This document shows, piece after piece, positions 37,201 through 45,619 of a stretch of DNA of 64,000 bases (positions within the stretch are counted from its first letter, which is position 1; each line of letters starts with the position of its first letter). Source of the stretch: Agromyces fucosus (GTDB taxonomy: Bacteria; Actinomycetota; Actinomycetes; Actinomycetales; Microbacteriaceae); NCBI RefSeq assembly GCF_004134865.1, contig NZ_SDPO01000003.1:558001-622000 (forward strand), given 5' to 3'. A program made the translations under genes and the position numbers. The notes under the pieces were generated by a model that had not been told where the DNA came from, searched no databases, and saw only the letters and a program-made list of their open reading frames with translations.

Positions 37201-40200
37201 GGATCTGAATACCTGGATCGGCCGCACAACCGTGGGCGCCACGCTGCGCAATCTGCGGGTCGTCGATACCGTGCCCGTCGGGCTGAATTTCGATCTGGCG
37301 TGCACGCAGAACCTGTTGCCCACCGGGGTGACGGTGAACTACGACTCGCAGACGCGGAAGGCGACATTCACCGTCGGTGACGTGCTCATCACGACGGCAC
37401 CGCAGCACAATGTCGGCCTGCTGAAGATCTGCACGACCGTGGACACGTTGGCACAGCCTGGCGACCCCTACGTCAACACGGTGCAGGCGATGGCCGACAA
37501 CGCGGAGAACCAGCCCACCGACGATGCGGCCATCACGATCGTCGGGTCCGGGCAGCTCGGCATCACCAAGAGCGTCGACAAGCCGTTCGTGGCCTCTGGT
37601 GAGACGTACACCTGGACGGTCGACTGGGGGAACACCTCGACGGAGATCGCGTTCCAGGCGCCGGATGTCATCGACGTGCTGCCTTGGAATGGCGACGGCG
37701 ACGCGGCATCCGGATCGGCACGAACGCAATACGAGTCCGACTACACCGGCCTGGTACAGCTGACCGGCCCGCTCGAGGCGCCCACCTACGTACGCGGGGG
37801 CACCGGAGTCGGCAACGACGTGGCGGGAACCTGGTACTACTCGACGGCGGATCCGTCGACGGTGAACCACGATGCGCGGCATGCGTCGAACGCCGACCCG
37901 GCCGCGCCCGGTGGACTCTGGAAGACGGCGGCGGAGATCGCCGACTTCGACGACGTGACCGCGGTGCGCTTCGTGTCGAACGAGCCCTTGCCGCAATCCT
38001 CACGCGTGCGATCGTCGATCCCCATGGTCTCGACCAGCAACGGCCTCGACAACGTCTACGTGAACAAGGCCATGATCTTCTCCGCGACGTTCCCCGACCA
38101 GCCGCTGCTCTCCACCGAACCGTACGTGCTGATGCCCGGGTTCACGCTCGGTGACCTGGTGTGGGCGGACCTCAACGGCAACGGCAAGCTGGACGGCACC
38201 GAGCACGGCGTACCCGGTGTGACGGTGCAGGTGAAGAACGCGAACGGCGACGTCGTCGCGACCGTCGTCACCGACGCAGCCGGCCGCTGGTCGGTCGCGG
38301 CGATCGCGGCCGGCGAGTACACCGTGCACATCCCGCCGGCGATGTTCGCCGCGGGCGGCCCGCTCGCCGACACCGTGGTGCGGACGGTCGGGTCGAGCGG
38401 CGCAAACAACCCGAACGAGAACGCCGACAACAACAACACCGCAGCGGCCGACCCGGCGGCGACGGGCCTTACGAGCACCCCGGTCACCATGTCGTACGAC
38501 TACGTCGGCGACGACCTGGTCGGCGGCAACGGCCCCGCGGGTGACGACGTTGCCGGGCTCGGCGGCGAGGTCATCCCCGACTCGTTCACCACCTTCACCG
38601 TCGACCTCGCCGTCATGCCGGCACCCTCGGTCGACATCGAGAAGGCGACGAACGGTCAGGACGCCGACGACCCGGCCGGCCCGACCGTCACGGTCGGCGG
38701 GCAGGTGCGGTGGACCTATGTGGTCACGAACACCGGCGGCGTAGACCTGACGAACGTGACCGTCACCGACGACCTCGTCGATGCGGACGACATCGACTGC
38801 GACGGCACCGGCAGCAACGTCATCCCGGGGCCGTTGGCTCCGGATGCATCGTTCACGTGTGTCGCGACCGGCACGGCGACCGCGGGTCCGTACGAGAATC
38901 TGGGCACGGTCACCGGCCTCGATCCGACGCAGGTCGAGGTGACCGATGACGACCCGTCGCACTACTTCGGGGTGCAGCCGTCGATCGACATCGAGAAGGC
39001 GACGAACGGCCAGGACGCCGACGACGCGCCAGGCCCGAACGTCACGGTCGGTGGCGCGGTGCGCTGGACCTATGTCGTCACGAACACGGGCAACGCAACG
39101 CTCACGAACGTGATCGTCACCGACGACCTGGTGATGGCCGCTGACATCGACTGCGACGACACCGGCGGCAACGTCGTCGCGGGCCCGTTGGCACCGGATG
39201 ACTCGTTCACCTGTGTCGCGACCGGCACCGCGACCGTGGGGCAGTACGAGAACACCGGCACCGTGACCGGCGCCGGCCCCGAGTCGACCGACGTCGACGG
39301 AAACCCGGTCGCGGGGGCGCTGGTGACCGATGAGGATCTCTCGCACTACTTCGGCATCCAGCCCGCTATCGACATCGAGAAGGCCACCAACGGCCAGGAT
39401 GCCGACGAGGCGCCCGGGCCGAACGCGGCTGCAGGCGGCGATGTGCGCTGGACGTACGTGGTGACGAACACCGGCGACACGTCGTTGACGAACGTGACGG
39501 TGATCGACGACGTGGTCGCTGCAACCGAGATCGACTGCGATGGCACGGGCGGCAACGTCGTTGCCGGTCCGTTGGCTCCGGATGCCTCCTTCACCTGTGT
39601 CGCGAACGGAACGGCGACGGCCGGGCAGTACGAGAACCTCGGCACGGTGACCGGCACCGGTCCGGAGACGACCGACGTCGACGGAGATCCGGTCGAGGGG
39701 ACGGTGACCGACGAGGATCTTTCGCACTACTTCGGCATCCAGCCGTCGGTCGATATCGAGAAGGCGACAAACGGCCAGGACGCCGACGAGGCGCCCGGCC
39801 CGAGCGTCACGGTCGGGGGCGCGGTGGAGTGGACGTACGTCGTCACCAACACCGGCGACGCACCGGTCACGAACGTGACCATCACTGATGACGTGGTGGC
39901 CGCGGACGACATCGATTGCGACGCCACTGGCAGCAATGTCATCGCCGGGCCGTTGGAGCCCGGTGACTCGATCGAGTGCACGGCACACGGCGCGGCTACC
40001 GCCGGTCAATACGCCAACCTCGGCACGGTGGCAGCGACAGGACCCGTGACGACCGATGTCGACGGCGCCGAAGTCGCCGGCGCGGTCGCGACCGATGAGG
40101 ACTGGTCGCACTACGTCGGGGTCGTCGTGGCCGTGCCGCCGCAGAACCCGCCGAAGAACCCGCCGGCCGCCGGCTCCGGCGCCGATCTCGCAGGCACCGG

Positions 40201-40306
40201 CGTGACGATCGGCCTCCCGATGGCGGCAGGAGCCATCCTCCTCGGCGGCGGCCTGGTGTTCATGCTGCTGGCGCGACGGCGCAAGGCTGATCGCTCGATC
40301 GACTGA
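34277..40306 (+). CDS. Large wall-anchored surface protein with SdrD-B and DUF11-like repeats
   Basis: A 2009-residue secreted protein. Residues 1-42 are a signal peptide with a long N-region. An SdrD-B-like domain follows (GSLVGGVVWADTNRDGVRDA, about 45-150), then a long middle region of bacterial Ig/isopeptide-like domains (about 150-1280), a second SdrD-B domain (GDLVWADLNGNGKLDG), four repeats of 118-128 residues starting PSVDIEK or similar (from residue 1450), a Pro-rich linker, and a sorting signal: LAGTG (40187-40201), hydrophobic helix, RRRK tail. LAxTG is typical of class E sortase substrates in actinobacteria. Likely roles: adhesion or surface structure. GAAGGGGA precedes the ATG. 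Confidence 0.88.
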   Translation: MSRVGTQLDTPSSSSRSGLMVVFATVLTLVAGLALAPQAAFAGPGSLVGGVVWADTNRDGVRDAGEPVQSGVPVELLSSPGGVVVATTTTSAVGAYSFAGSADGSYIARVTAPGAFILPAAATGANDFVRAGQPAAGQPERGVSAPFAIAGATQVTALDAGLQPIASLVVERLPLANACDGFALTGAPPFNATDAPGKDTGTSNCVVRTENTVMQQYAASLTGLPSGASVPNVIIEFTIASSDGAKLKLVGPGLDGMPAGCLDAANGANPPSSRTLNPDGSITVRCNFGTMSSNVGALQVSYQFAGDTPIPSHASISARAYAAGGQAAASNTVQGPVVEVTGTAQWDLKKTVYTGNGTFSTGPSFTTRTIGGTQVSGYIMRYQFTITDLLAGAGGSDLVWPVSFVDVMPEFPNARIDACRPTFAPWDPVGGTSAWTLTCPPLTEVQGADGWNLSIKPNNAAAADSGVGHMVMDVFIPLDDMNRAIDPAWQPGDDTPTGTFDFANRAQDTDHWAINGGALNYGDGREPGWNGTGNNLAVRQSNAAPPQWDLLKYFGGNLVFSTETVAGVRTDGYFMDYMFRVTDLAGAENVAPWLDLPVTFKDRLVSHPGAMLLSCRDLQPDANVASVVCPTNQVQPADGWTISATPNRRGFEGRRMDFIARIFIPLAEMPSDPCTSNITIDLRNEAVGSENWTVGGQPNNPTGLNGAQPGFEPGWDGTTATGNNLDASKVRPAAGQCGSLAGNKQFIRNGHDFSGSATWGGDTILSFVSLSANNNRVKVDATKMMLCDVFDVSVFELSDTLLPQMGSYPSGVNVNPANYVIEYSVGPNNVNTQAGPRVSGYYPIERTSLTAAATDCRNAAGPWSTNPAADFGPDWKDHVNMVRARPIDPAHVEVGPFAAHLLFNLQTRTFYNGGPNAGEAIPSGVRLTNIGGWPAGVTGAIWGTVPKEMFFTGMQLGVQKTVPQATYLPGASVVWDLNTWIGRTTVGATLRNLRVVDTVPVGLNFDLACTQNLLPTGVTVNYDSQTRKATFTVGDVLITTAPQHNVGLLKICTTVDTLAQPGDPYVNTVQAMADNAENQPTDDAAITIVGSGQLGITKSVDKPFVASGETYTWTVDWGNTSTEIAFQAPDVIDVLPWNGDGDAASGSARTQYESDYTGLVQLTGPLEAPTYVRGGTGVGNDVAGTWYYSTADPSTVNHDARHASNADPAAPGGLWKTAAEIADFDDVTAVRFVSNEPLPQSSRVRSSIPMVSTSNGLDNVYVNKAMIFSATFPDQPLLSTEPYVLMPGFTLGDLVWADLNGNGKLDGTEHGVPGVTVQVKNANGDVVATVVTDAAGRWSVAAIAAGEYTVHIPPAMFAAGGPLADTVVRTVGSSGANNPNENADNNNTAAADPAATGLTSTPVTMSYDYVGDDLVGGNGPAGDDVAGLGGEVIPDSFTTFTVDLAVMPAPSVDIEKATNGQDADDPAGPTVTVGGQVRWTYVVTNTGGVDLTNVTVTDDLVDADDIDCDGTGSNVIPGPLAPDASFTCVATGTATAGPYENLGTVTGLDPTQVEVTDDDPSHYFGVQPSIDIEKATNGQDADDAPGPNVTVGGAVRWTYVVTNTGNATLTNVIVTDDLVMAADIDCDDTGGNVVAGPLAPDDSFTCVATGTATVGQYENTGTVTGAGPESTDVDGNPVAGALVTDEDLSHYFGIQPAIDIEKATNGQDADEAPGPNAAAGGDVRWTYVVTNTGDTSLTNVTVIDDVVAATEIDCDGTGGNVVAGPLAPDASFTCVANGTATAGQYENLGTVTGTGPETTDVDGDPVEGTVTDEDLSHYFGIQPSVDIEKATNGQDADEAPGPSVTVGGAVEWTYVVTNTGDAPVTNVTITDDVVAADDIDCDATGSNVIAGPLEPGDSIECTAHGAATAGQYANLGTVAATGPVTTDVDGAEVAGAVATDEDWSHYVGVVVAVPPQNPPKNPPAAGSGADLAGTGVTIGLPMAAGAILLGGGLVFMLLARRRKADRSID
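38624..40122 (+). repeat. Four tandem coding repeats of 354-384 bp
   Basis: Units begin at 38624, 38978, 39362 and 39743, each opening with codons for P(S/A)(V/I)DIEKATNGQDAD and closing with SHYFG(V/I)Q or SHYVGV. Lengths are 354, 384, 381 and about 380 bp. Units 2-4 share a TTDVDG insert that unit 1 lacks. Similar DNA between units makes the region prone to expansion or loss. Confidence 0.85.
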
Positions 40307-40327
40307 AAGGTCGACTGAGCGCAGAGA

Positions 40328-40363
40328 GAAGCCCCGGCACCCGATCATGGGTGCCGGGGCTTC
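40328..40363 (+). terminator. Terminator after the surface-protein gene
   Basis: Perfect 15-bp arms (GAAGCCCCGGCACCC and its complement) with loop GATCAT. Confidence 0.85.
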
Positions 40364-40430
40364 GTGCATCCGAGCGTCCCGCTCGGCCCCAGGCTTCAGC
40401 GGCTCAGGTCGACGCCGCCCGCAGAAACCA

Positions 40431-40458
40431 GAAAGCCCCCGGCGAACCGGGGGCTTTC
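40431..40458 (-). terminator. Terminator of the tRNA cluster
   Basis: Arms GAAAGCCCCCGG and CCGGGGGCTTTC around CGAA. Read on the minus strand it follows tRNA-Phe directly and is trailed by TTTCTGGTTTCT. Confidence 0.8.
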
Positions 40459-40460
40459 GA

Positions 40461-40536
40461 TGGTGGCTCCGACGGGCGTCGATCCCGTGACCTCACGATT
40501 TTCAGTCGTGCGCTCTACCAACTGAGCTACAGAGCC
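40461..40536 (-). tRNA. tRNA-Phe (anticodon GAA)
   Basis: A 76-base cloverleaf on the minus strand: GGCTCTG acceptor arm, D-loop AGCTCAGTTGGTAGAGC, anticodon loop CTGAAAA giving GAA, T-loop GGATCGACGCC and an encoded CCA end. It is the last gene of the leftward tRNA cluster. Confidence 0.95.
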
Positions 40537-40607
40537 TCGAGATGACGAATCACCCCGAATAAGGAGAAAGCCCCTTCTCTCGTAAGGGAAAGGGCTTGTC
40601 GCCTGAG

Positions 40608-40681
40608 CGACCCTGACGGGACTTGAACCCGCGACCTCCGCCGTGACAGGGCGGCACGCTAACCAACTGCGCTACAGGGCC
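40608..40681 (-). tRNA. tRNA-Asp (anticodon GTC)
   Basis: A 74-base cloverleaf on the minus strand: acceptor GGCCCTG pairing with CAGGGTC, anticodon loop CTGTCAC giving GTC, T-arm GGGTTCAAGTCCC, discriminator G. CCA is not encoded. A weak hairpin (about 40567-40597) separates it from tRNA-Phe. Confidence 0.95.
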
Positions 40682-40750
40682 TCGTGATGCCTTTCGGCAC
40701 CGAGTGTTTTCAGTTATAGATCTTGCCAATTATACGTACTGGTCGTGCAG

Positions 40751-40823
40751 TGACCCCAACGGGATTCGAACCCGTGCTGCCGCCGTGAAAGGGCGGTGTC
40801 CTAGGCCACTAAACGATGGGGCC
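40751..40823 (-). tRNA. tRNA-Glu (anticodon TTC)
   Basis: A 73-base cloverleaf on the minus strand: acceptor GGCCCCA with TGGGGTC, anticodon stem CCGCC/GGCGG around CTTTCAC giving TTC, T-arm GGGTTCGAATCCC, discriminator A. CCA is not encoded. It is the first gene of the cluster. Confidence 0.95.
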
Positions 40824-40859
40824 GGAGGGCGTTCCCTGGGTCACGCCCGCCGACAGCCA

Positions 40860-40888
40860 AGCATACGTGCAGTCGGCGCAGATGGCAA
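40860..40888 (-). promoter_or_regulatory. Promoter of the tRNA Glu-Asp-Phe cluster
   Basis: Minus-strand TTGCCA (40883-40888) and TATGCT (40860-40865) are exactly 17 bases apart, 37 bases before tRNA-Glu. Confidence 0.7.
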
Positions 40889-41044
40889 AACGAGGGTCGC
40901 GGATGCCTCGGCGCCCGCCACGCGGCATCCGCGGACATGCGCTCGAAATGCCCGGAATGCGCCGATCCCGCGCCTATCGTGGGGCTGCCAGTGCCCGAAC
41001 CGAGAGTTGAGGAGCGCGGGGACCCGAGCCCGCGTGGACGGGGA

Positions 41045-42366
41045 ATGATGTACCGCACCGCAGACCGAACACCCGCAGGCCGAGCTCGAACGAGCCCGGT
41101 TCCCGGGGGAGCCCGGGCCGTAGCGCGACCGCGGACGATGCAGCGCCTCGTCGCCGTCGTCGCGATCCTCGCCGCTGCGCTCGTCGTGCCGATCGTGGCA
41201 CCGCCCCAGTCGGCGGTCGCCGCGACCTACCCGAGTTGGGACGAGCTGCAGGCGGCGAAGGCCAACACCGCGGCGGGCGCCGCAGCGGTCGAGCAGGTGA
41301 CCGCACTCATCGCGGAGCTCGAGGTGAACGTCGAGGTCACGCGGGCCGAGGCCGAGCGCCGCACCGACGAGCTCTTCGTGGCCCAGCAGAAGTACGACGA
41401 GGCCGTCATCCGGGCCGATCAGATCCAGGCGCAGGCCGATGCGTCGGCAGCGGAGGCGCAGACCGCGGAGACGAACGCGGGCCAGGTCGCGGCGCAGCTC
41501 TACCGGTCGGGCGGCAGTGACGTCGGCGTGAACCTCTTCCTCGACGCCGGAGACTCGCGGGCGACCGACGCGCTGCTCTCCAAGCTCGGCAACATGGAGA
41601 AGATGGTCGAGCGCACCTCGAGCATCTACGACCGTGCGCAGGAGAAGAAGAACACGGCCGAGGCGCTGAGCGGTCAGGCGGAGGTCGCGCAGGCCGAGCG
41701 CGAGAAGCTGCGCATCGCCGCCGAGGCCGCCCTCGTCGCGGCGCAGGAGGCGCAGGCCGCCGCCGAGGCGGCGCTCGCCGAGTCGCAGGCGAAGAAGATC
41801 GAACTCGACGCCCAGCTCCGTTCCTCAAGGACACGGAGGCGAAGACCGCCGCGGCCTACCAGGAGGGCGAGCGGATCCGCCAGGAAGAGGAGCGCAAGCG
41901 ACGCGAGGAGGCCCTGCGTGCCGGCACTCCGGGCACGCCGGCGTCGTCGGGGTGGGCGAAGCCCGCCGCCGGCCGCATCACGGGCGACTTCGGCCCGCGA
42001 TCGCCGATCTGCTCGGGCGGTGGGTGCTCCGGCTCCTTCCACTACGCCGTCGACCTCGGCACCGGATGCTCGTCGCCGATCTATGCCGCGAACAGCGGGG
42101 TGGTGACCTTCTCGGGCTACTCGGGCACGTACGGCAACTTCATCAAGATCGACCACGGCGGCGGCATCTCGACGGGTTACGCCCACATCCGCGACGGCGG
42201 CAGGTTCGTCGGCGTCGGCGAATGGGTCGAGGCCGGGCAGAACATCGCGTCGAGCGGCACGACCGGTGCATCCGACGGATGTCACTTGCACTTCGAGGTC
42301 TACAGCGGCGGGAGTCGCATCGACCCGCAGCCGTTCATGGCGGATCGGGGGATCTACTTTGGCTGA
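41045..42366 (+). pseudogene. M23 peptidase with coiled-coil N-terminus, interrupted by a -1 frameshift
   Basis: A secreted cell-wall hydrolase read in two frames. The first part gives a signal peptide (MQRLVAVVAILAAALVVPIV, cut near AVAA), then a long Ala/Glu-rich coiled coil. Near 41820 the frame breaks: changing CTCCGTTCCTC to one extra T restores RFLKDTEAK and the frame runs open to 42366. The second part is a LytM-like M23 domain with zinc motifs HYAVDLG and HLHFEVYSGG. The repaired protein is about 440 residues. Start 41045 has GGGGA nearby; 41138 is an alternative. The break may be real or a sequencing error in a T-run. Confidence 0.85.
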
Positions 42367-43630
42367 GAATCGCACCAGGCCGGTGTCGCGAGTGAAGCCC
42401 GCGACCGTCTTCTCGGCGGTCGCCGTCGGCGCCGTCACGGCATCGGTCGTCGCCGCGGGCGGGCCCGCCATGGCCGAGCCCGACTACCCCTCGTGGAGCG
42501 AGATCGAGCAGGCGAAGGGCAACGAGGCCACGAAGCAGGCCGAGATCGCTCGCGTCGGCGAGCTGCTCGCCGGTCTGCAGCAGGTGGCGGATGCCGCGGT
42601 GCAGGCGTCGCAGATGGCGGCCGAGTCGTATCGCATCGCCGTCGACCAGCGCGACCGTGCGGCGGAACGCGAGACCACGCTCGCCCAGCAGGCCGACGAG
42701 GCCGATGCCGTCGCGGAGATCTCCAAGATGCGGGCCGGCCTCCTCGCCGCCCACCTCGCGAAGACCGCGGGCAACGACCTCACCTCCGAGCTCGTCTTCT
42801 CGGGCGAGGACACCGACGGCCTGCTGAAGCAGCTCGGCATGGCGTCCAAGCTCGGCGAGCAGTCGCAAGCCGTCTACGAGCAGGCCGTCGCCGATCGCAA
42901 CACGGCGGATGCGCTGCGGGCGCAGGCCGCGGAGGCAGCTGTGGAGCGCACCAGGCTCGCCGCGCTGGCGGAGGCGAAGGCCAACGAGGCGCACGCCGCC
43001 GCGGAGTCCGCGATGGCGGCCGTGGCCGCGCAGGAGCAGCGCTCGGCCGAGCTCTACGCGCAGCTCGCGACGCTCAAGGACACGACGGCCGAGCTCGAGC
43101 GGGAGCGCGTCGAGGGACAGGCGCAGGAGGCCGCTCAGGCGGCGCTCGAGGCGAGCCGCCCGCCGGCGCCGACCCCGCCGTCCGGCGGCAGTGGCGGTGG
43201 CGGTGGGAACAGCGGCGGCGGCACGCCTGCGCCGAATCCCGATCCCGCACCGCCGAACGCGAGCGCCGTCGAGACGGCGATCTGGTTCGCGAGCCAGCAG
43301 CTCGGCGAGCGATACGAGCTCGGCGGTGCCGGCCCCGACGTCTGGGACTGCTCGGGCCTCACGCGGGCGGCGTACGCCGCGGCGGGCATCGGCATCGGCA
43401 CGCACTCGGCGACGAACCAGTACTACACGCTCGCGGGTCGAGGGAAGGCCGTCTCGCTCGGCAACGTGCAGCGCGGCGACCTGCTCTTCTGGGGCGGGGG
43501 CGGAAGCTACTACCACGTCGCGATCTACCTCGGCGGCGGACGCATCCTCGAGGCCCCCGACTACGGCAAGCCCGTGCGCGAGTGGCCGATCTGGGGGAGC
43601 CCCTCGGCCGCGGCGCGGCCGGCCGGCTGA
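42359..43630 (+). CDS. Secreted NlpC/P60 peptidase with coiled-coil N-terminus
   Basis: A 423-residue peptidoglycan endopeptidase. It has a signal peptide (cut near AMAEP), a coiled coil (about 45-270) beginning DYPSWSEIEQAK, clearly related to TYPSWDELQAAK in the upstream gene, a Pro/Gly-rich linker, and an NlpC/P60 domain with C331 in WDCSGLTRAAY and H386 in YYHVAIYLG. Coiled-coil hydrolases of this type (RipC/PcsB-like) are usually controlled by FtsEX during division. The TTG start overlaps the end of the M23 gene, with GGGGGA before it; a GTG further in is possible. A strong terminator follows. Confidence 0.87.
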   Translation: MAENRTRPVSRVKPATVFSAVAVGAVTASVVAAGGPAMAEPDYPSWSEIEQAKGNEATKQAEIARVGELLAGLQQVADAAVQASQMAAESYRIAVDQRDRAAERETTLAQQADEADAVAEISKMRAGLLAAHLAKTAGNDLTSELVFSGEDTDGLLKQLGMASKLGEQSQAVYEQAVADRNTADALRAQAAEAAVERTRLAALAEAKANEAHAAAESAMAAVAAQEQRSAELYAQLATLKDTTAELERERVEGQAQEAAQAALEASRPPAPTPPSGGSGGGGGNSGGGTPAPNPDPAPPNASAVETAIWFASQQLGERYELGGAGPDVWDCSGLTRAAYAAAGIGIGTHSATNQYYTLAGRGKAVSLGNVQRGDLLFWGGGGSYYHVAIYLGGGRILEAPDYGKPVREWPIWGSPSAAARPAG

Positions 43631-43678
43631 GCCGGACCAGACATACACAGGCGACCGACGCACCCTGCGACCGGACGC

Positions 43679-43718
43679 ACGCAGAAGGGGCGGGCCACTC
43701 GGCCCGCCCCTTCTGCGT
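43679..43718. terminator. Bidirectional terminator between the NlpC/P60 gene and ppa
   Basis: An 18-bp stem with core GCAGAAGGGGCGGGCC and an ACTC loop, between convergent genes. Confidence 0.85.
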
Positions 43719-43763
43719 ACGGATGTCGCGAGCCCGCGACATCCGCTTCGTTCATGTCCGGTC

Positions 43764-44249
43764 TCAGTGACCGGGGAACGCCTCGATCGCCTTCTGGATG
43801 AGCGACTCCGCCTCGGCCGCGTCGGCCCAGCCCTCGGTCTTGACCCACTTGCCCGGCTCGAGGTCCTTGTAGTGCTCGAAGAAGTGCTCGATCTCCTTGC
43901 GCGTGAACTCGGGGATGTCGTTCACGTCCTGGATGTGGTTCCAGCGGGGGTCGCCGGCCGGCACCGCGATGACCTTGGCGTCGCCGCCGCCGTCGTCGGT
44001 CATGTGGAAGACGCCGACGGGGCGCACCTTCACGCCGACACCGGGGAAGAGCGGGAACTCGAGCAGCACGAGCACGTCGAGCGGGTCGCCGTCGTCGCCG
44101 AGGGTGTTCTCGAAGAAGCCGTAGTCGGTCGGGTAGACGAAGGTCGTGTAGAGCACCCGGTCGAGGAAGACCCGGCCGGTCTCGTGGTCGACCTCGTACT
44201 TGTTGCGGCTCCCCTTCGGGATCTCGATGACGGCGGCGTACTCGCCCAT
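43764..44249 (-). CDS. ppa: Inorganic pyrophosphatase
   Basis: A 161-residue soluble family I pyrophosphatase, the usual length for actinobacteria. It hydrolyses pyrophosphate and so pulls biosynthetic reactions forward. Seen: [19 protein letters not shown] at the N-terminus and the metal-binding signature [20 protein letters not shown] (about residues 42-61). AAGGAG lies just before the ATG. It is divergent from tilS. Confidence 0.96.
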   Translation of the reverse strand: MGEYAAVIEIPKGSRNKYEVDHETGRVFLDRVLYTTFVYPTDYGFFENTLGDDGDPLDVLVLLEFPLFPGVGVKVRPVGVFHMTDDGGGDAKVIAVPAGDPRWNHIQDVNDIPEFTRKEIEHFFEHYKDLEPGKWVKTEGWADAAEAESLIQKAIEAFPGH

Positions 44250-44323
44250 GTGGTTCTCCTTGATCGTGGAAGCACTGTCTGGAAGCTTCGTCGCCCGCGC
44301 GGGGCGCGGAATAAGGTTACTTG

Positions 44324-45466
44324 ATGCCTTCTGACCAGCAGACGGATGCCGCGGCTCCCCGCCGCCCGCGCCTGACCCCGCCGATCGCCGACGTGCGCCG
44401 CGCGGTGCGTGCCGTGCTTCCCCCGGGAACGGATCCGGTGCGCCGAGTCGAAGGAACAGACGCACAACACGCCGATCCCGACTCCGGCGTGTCTCCCGAT
44501 CTTCCTGCGACTCAGCGTGAGCTCGTGCTCGTGGCCCTCTCGGGCGGCGCCGACTCCCTCGCGCTCGCCGCGGCCACGGCGTTCGAGGCGCCACGCGCCG
44601 GATGGCGCGTGGGCGCCGTCGTCGTCGACCACGGGTTGCAACCGGGGTCGGCCGAGGTGGCCGAGGCCGCAGCGGCGACCGCGCGGGCACTCGGTCTCGA
44701 CCCGGTCGTCGTGCGACGCGTCGAGGTCGCTTCGACCGGCTCAGCGAGCAAGGGCGGACCCGAGGCATCCGCTCGCGACGCCCGCTACGCCGCGCTCGAC
44801 GCGGCAGCCGTCGAGACCGGCGCGGCGCTCGTGCTGCTCGGTCACACGCTCGACGACCAGGCCGAGACCGTGCTGCTCGGACTCGCTCGCGGTTCGGGTG
44901 CGGCGAGCCTCTCCGGCATGCCGGCGCGCGCCGGGCGCTACGCCCGCCCGCTCCTCGGCATCCGGCGGGCGGACACCCGGCAGGCCTGCTTCGACGCCGG
45001 CCTGACCCCGTGGGACGACCCCCACAACCTCGACCCCGCCTACGCCCGCGTACGAGTGCGCGAGCGCGTGCTGCCCGTGCTCGAGGCCGAGCTCGGGCCG
45101 GGCGTCGCCGAGGCCCTCGCGCGCACGGCCGAGCAGCTCCGCGAAGACGAGGCGGCCTTCTCGGAGCAGATCGAGGAGTTCATCGAGGAGATCTGCGAAC
45201 CCGCCGAGGCCGGCATCGCGATCTCGGTCGGCGCCCTCGCGGCGAACCCGGCGGCGCTGCGGCAGCGCATCATCCGCCATGTCGTCGGCAGCGAGTTCGG
45301 CGTCTCGCTCTCGCGGGCGCAGACGCTCGAGGTCGCGCGCCTCGTGACCGACTGGCACGGGCAGGGGCCGCTCGACCTGCCGGGGGGCGTGCTCGCCACG
45401 CGAGCCGGGCGGCACGTCGTGCTGAGCATCACCGGGTCGACCGAGATCCTTCCCCACGACCACTGA
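44324..45466 (+). CDS. tilS: tRNA(Ile)-lysidine synthase
   Basis: A 380-residue ATP-dependent enzyme that attaches lysine to C34 of tRNA-Ile(CAU). The PP-loop is [10 protein letters not shown] (S73-S78), and [20 protein letters not shown] is the second conserved region. Two oddities: residues 1-60 are longer than usual and low in conservation, and the segment ASTGSASK at about 135-142 matches an intergenic-repeat sequence, where relatives run from VEV straight into GGPEA (from memory). The start follows TAAGGT by six bases without Shine-Dalgarno. It heads the conserved tilS-hpt pair. Confidence 0.93.
   Translation: MPSDQQTDAAAPRRPRLTPPIADVRRAVRAVLPPGTDPVRRVEGTDAQHADPDSGVSPDLPATQRELVLVALSGGADSLALAAATAFEAPRAGWRVGAVVVDHGLQPGSAEVAEAAAATARALGLDPVVVRRVEVASTGSASKGGPEASARDARYAALDAAAVETGAALVLLGHTLDDQAETVLLGLARGSGAASLSGMPARAGRYARPLLGIRRADTRQACFDAGLTPWDDPHNLDPAYARVRVRERVLPVLEAELGPGVAEALARTAEQLREDEAAFSEQIEEFIEEICEPAEAGIAISVGALAANPAALRQRIIRHVVGSEFGVSLSRAQTLEVARLVTDWHGQGPLDLPGGVLATRAGRHVVLSITGSTEILPHDH
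44727..44752 (+). repeat. REP-like sequence inside tilS
   Basis: The stretch reading GTCGCTTCGACCGGCTCAGC resembles the intergenic element at 45480-45531, which in reverse complement contains TTTCGACACGCTCAACC. It adds about eight residues in frame. Confidence 0.4.
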
Positions 45467-45479
45467 GCGGTCCGACTGC

Positions 45480-45531
45480 GGGTTGAGCGTGTCGAAACCG
45501 CCCCTGCTGCCGGTTCCGGCAGGCTCAACCC
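45480..45531. repeat. Intergenic palindromic (REP-like) repeat after tilS
   Basis: Arms GGGTTGAGC (45480-45488) and GCTCAACCC (45523-45531) enclose a smaller stem, TGCCGG/CCGGCA. The element has the GGTTGAGCGTGTCGAAACC core common between genes in this family (recalled). It may end tilS transcription. Confidence 0.6.
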
Positions 45532-45547
45532 ACAGGGACCGACGGCG

Positions 45548-45553
45548 TAGGCT
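45548..45553 (+). promoter_or_regulatory. -10 box of hpt
   Basis: TAGGCT, the same hexamer used at mdh, tetR and lysS, 66 bases before the hpt start. No clear -35 can be seen. Confidence 0.45.
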
Positions 45554-45619
45554 CGGTGCATCCGTTCGCCGCGCACCCACGGCGAACGCGCCACGATCGC
45601 CCCCACAGGAGAGCAGGCC

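Noticed and set aside
38624..40122. Repeats considered as a CRISPR array
   Set aside because: Units are over 350 bp, in frame and coding; there are no short repeats with unique spacers and no cas genes.
38000..40369. A 789-codon open frame opposite the repeats of the first surface protein
   Set aside because: It repeats only because the coding repeats on the plus strand do, and it lacks any start signal or domain.
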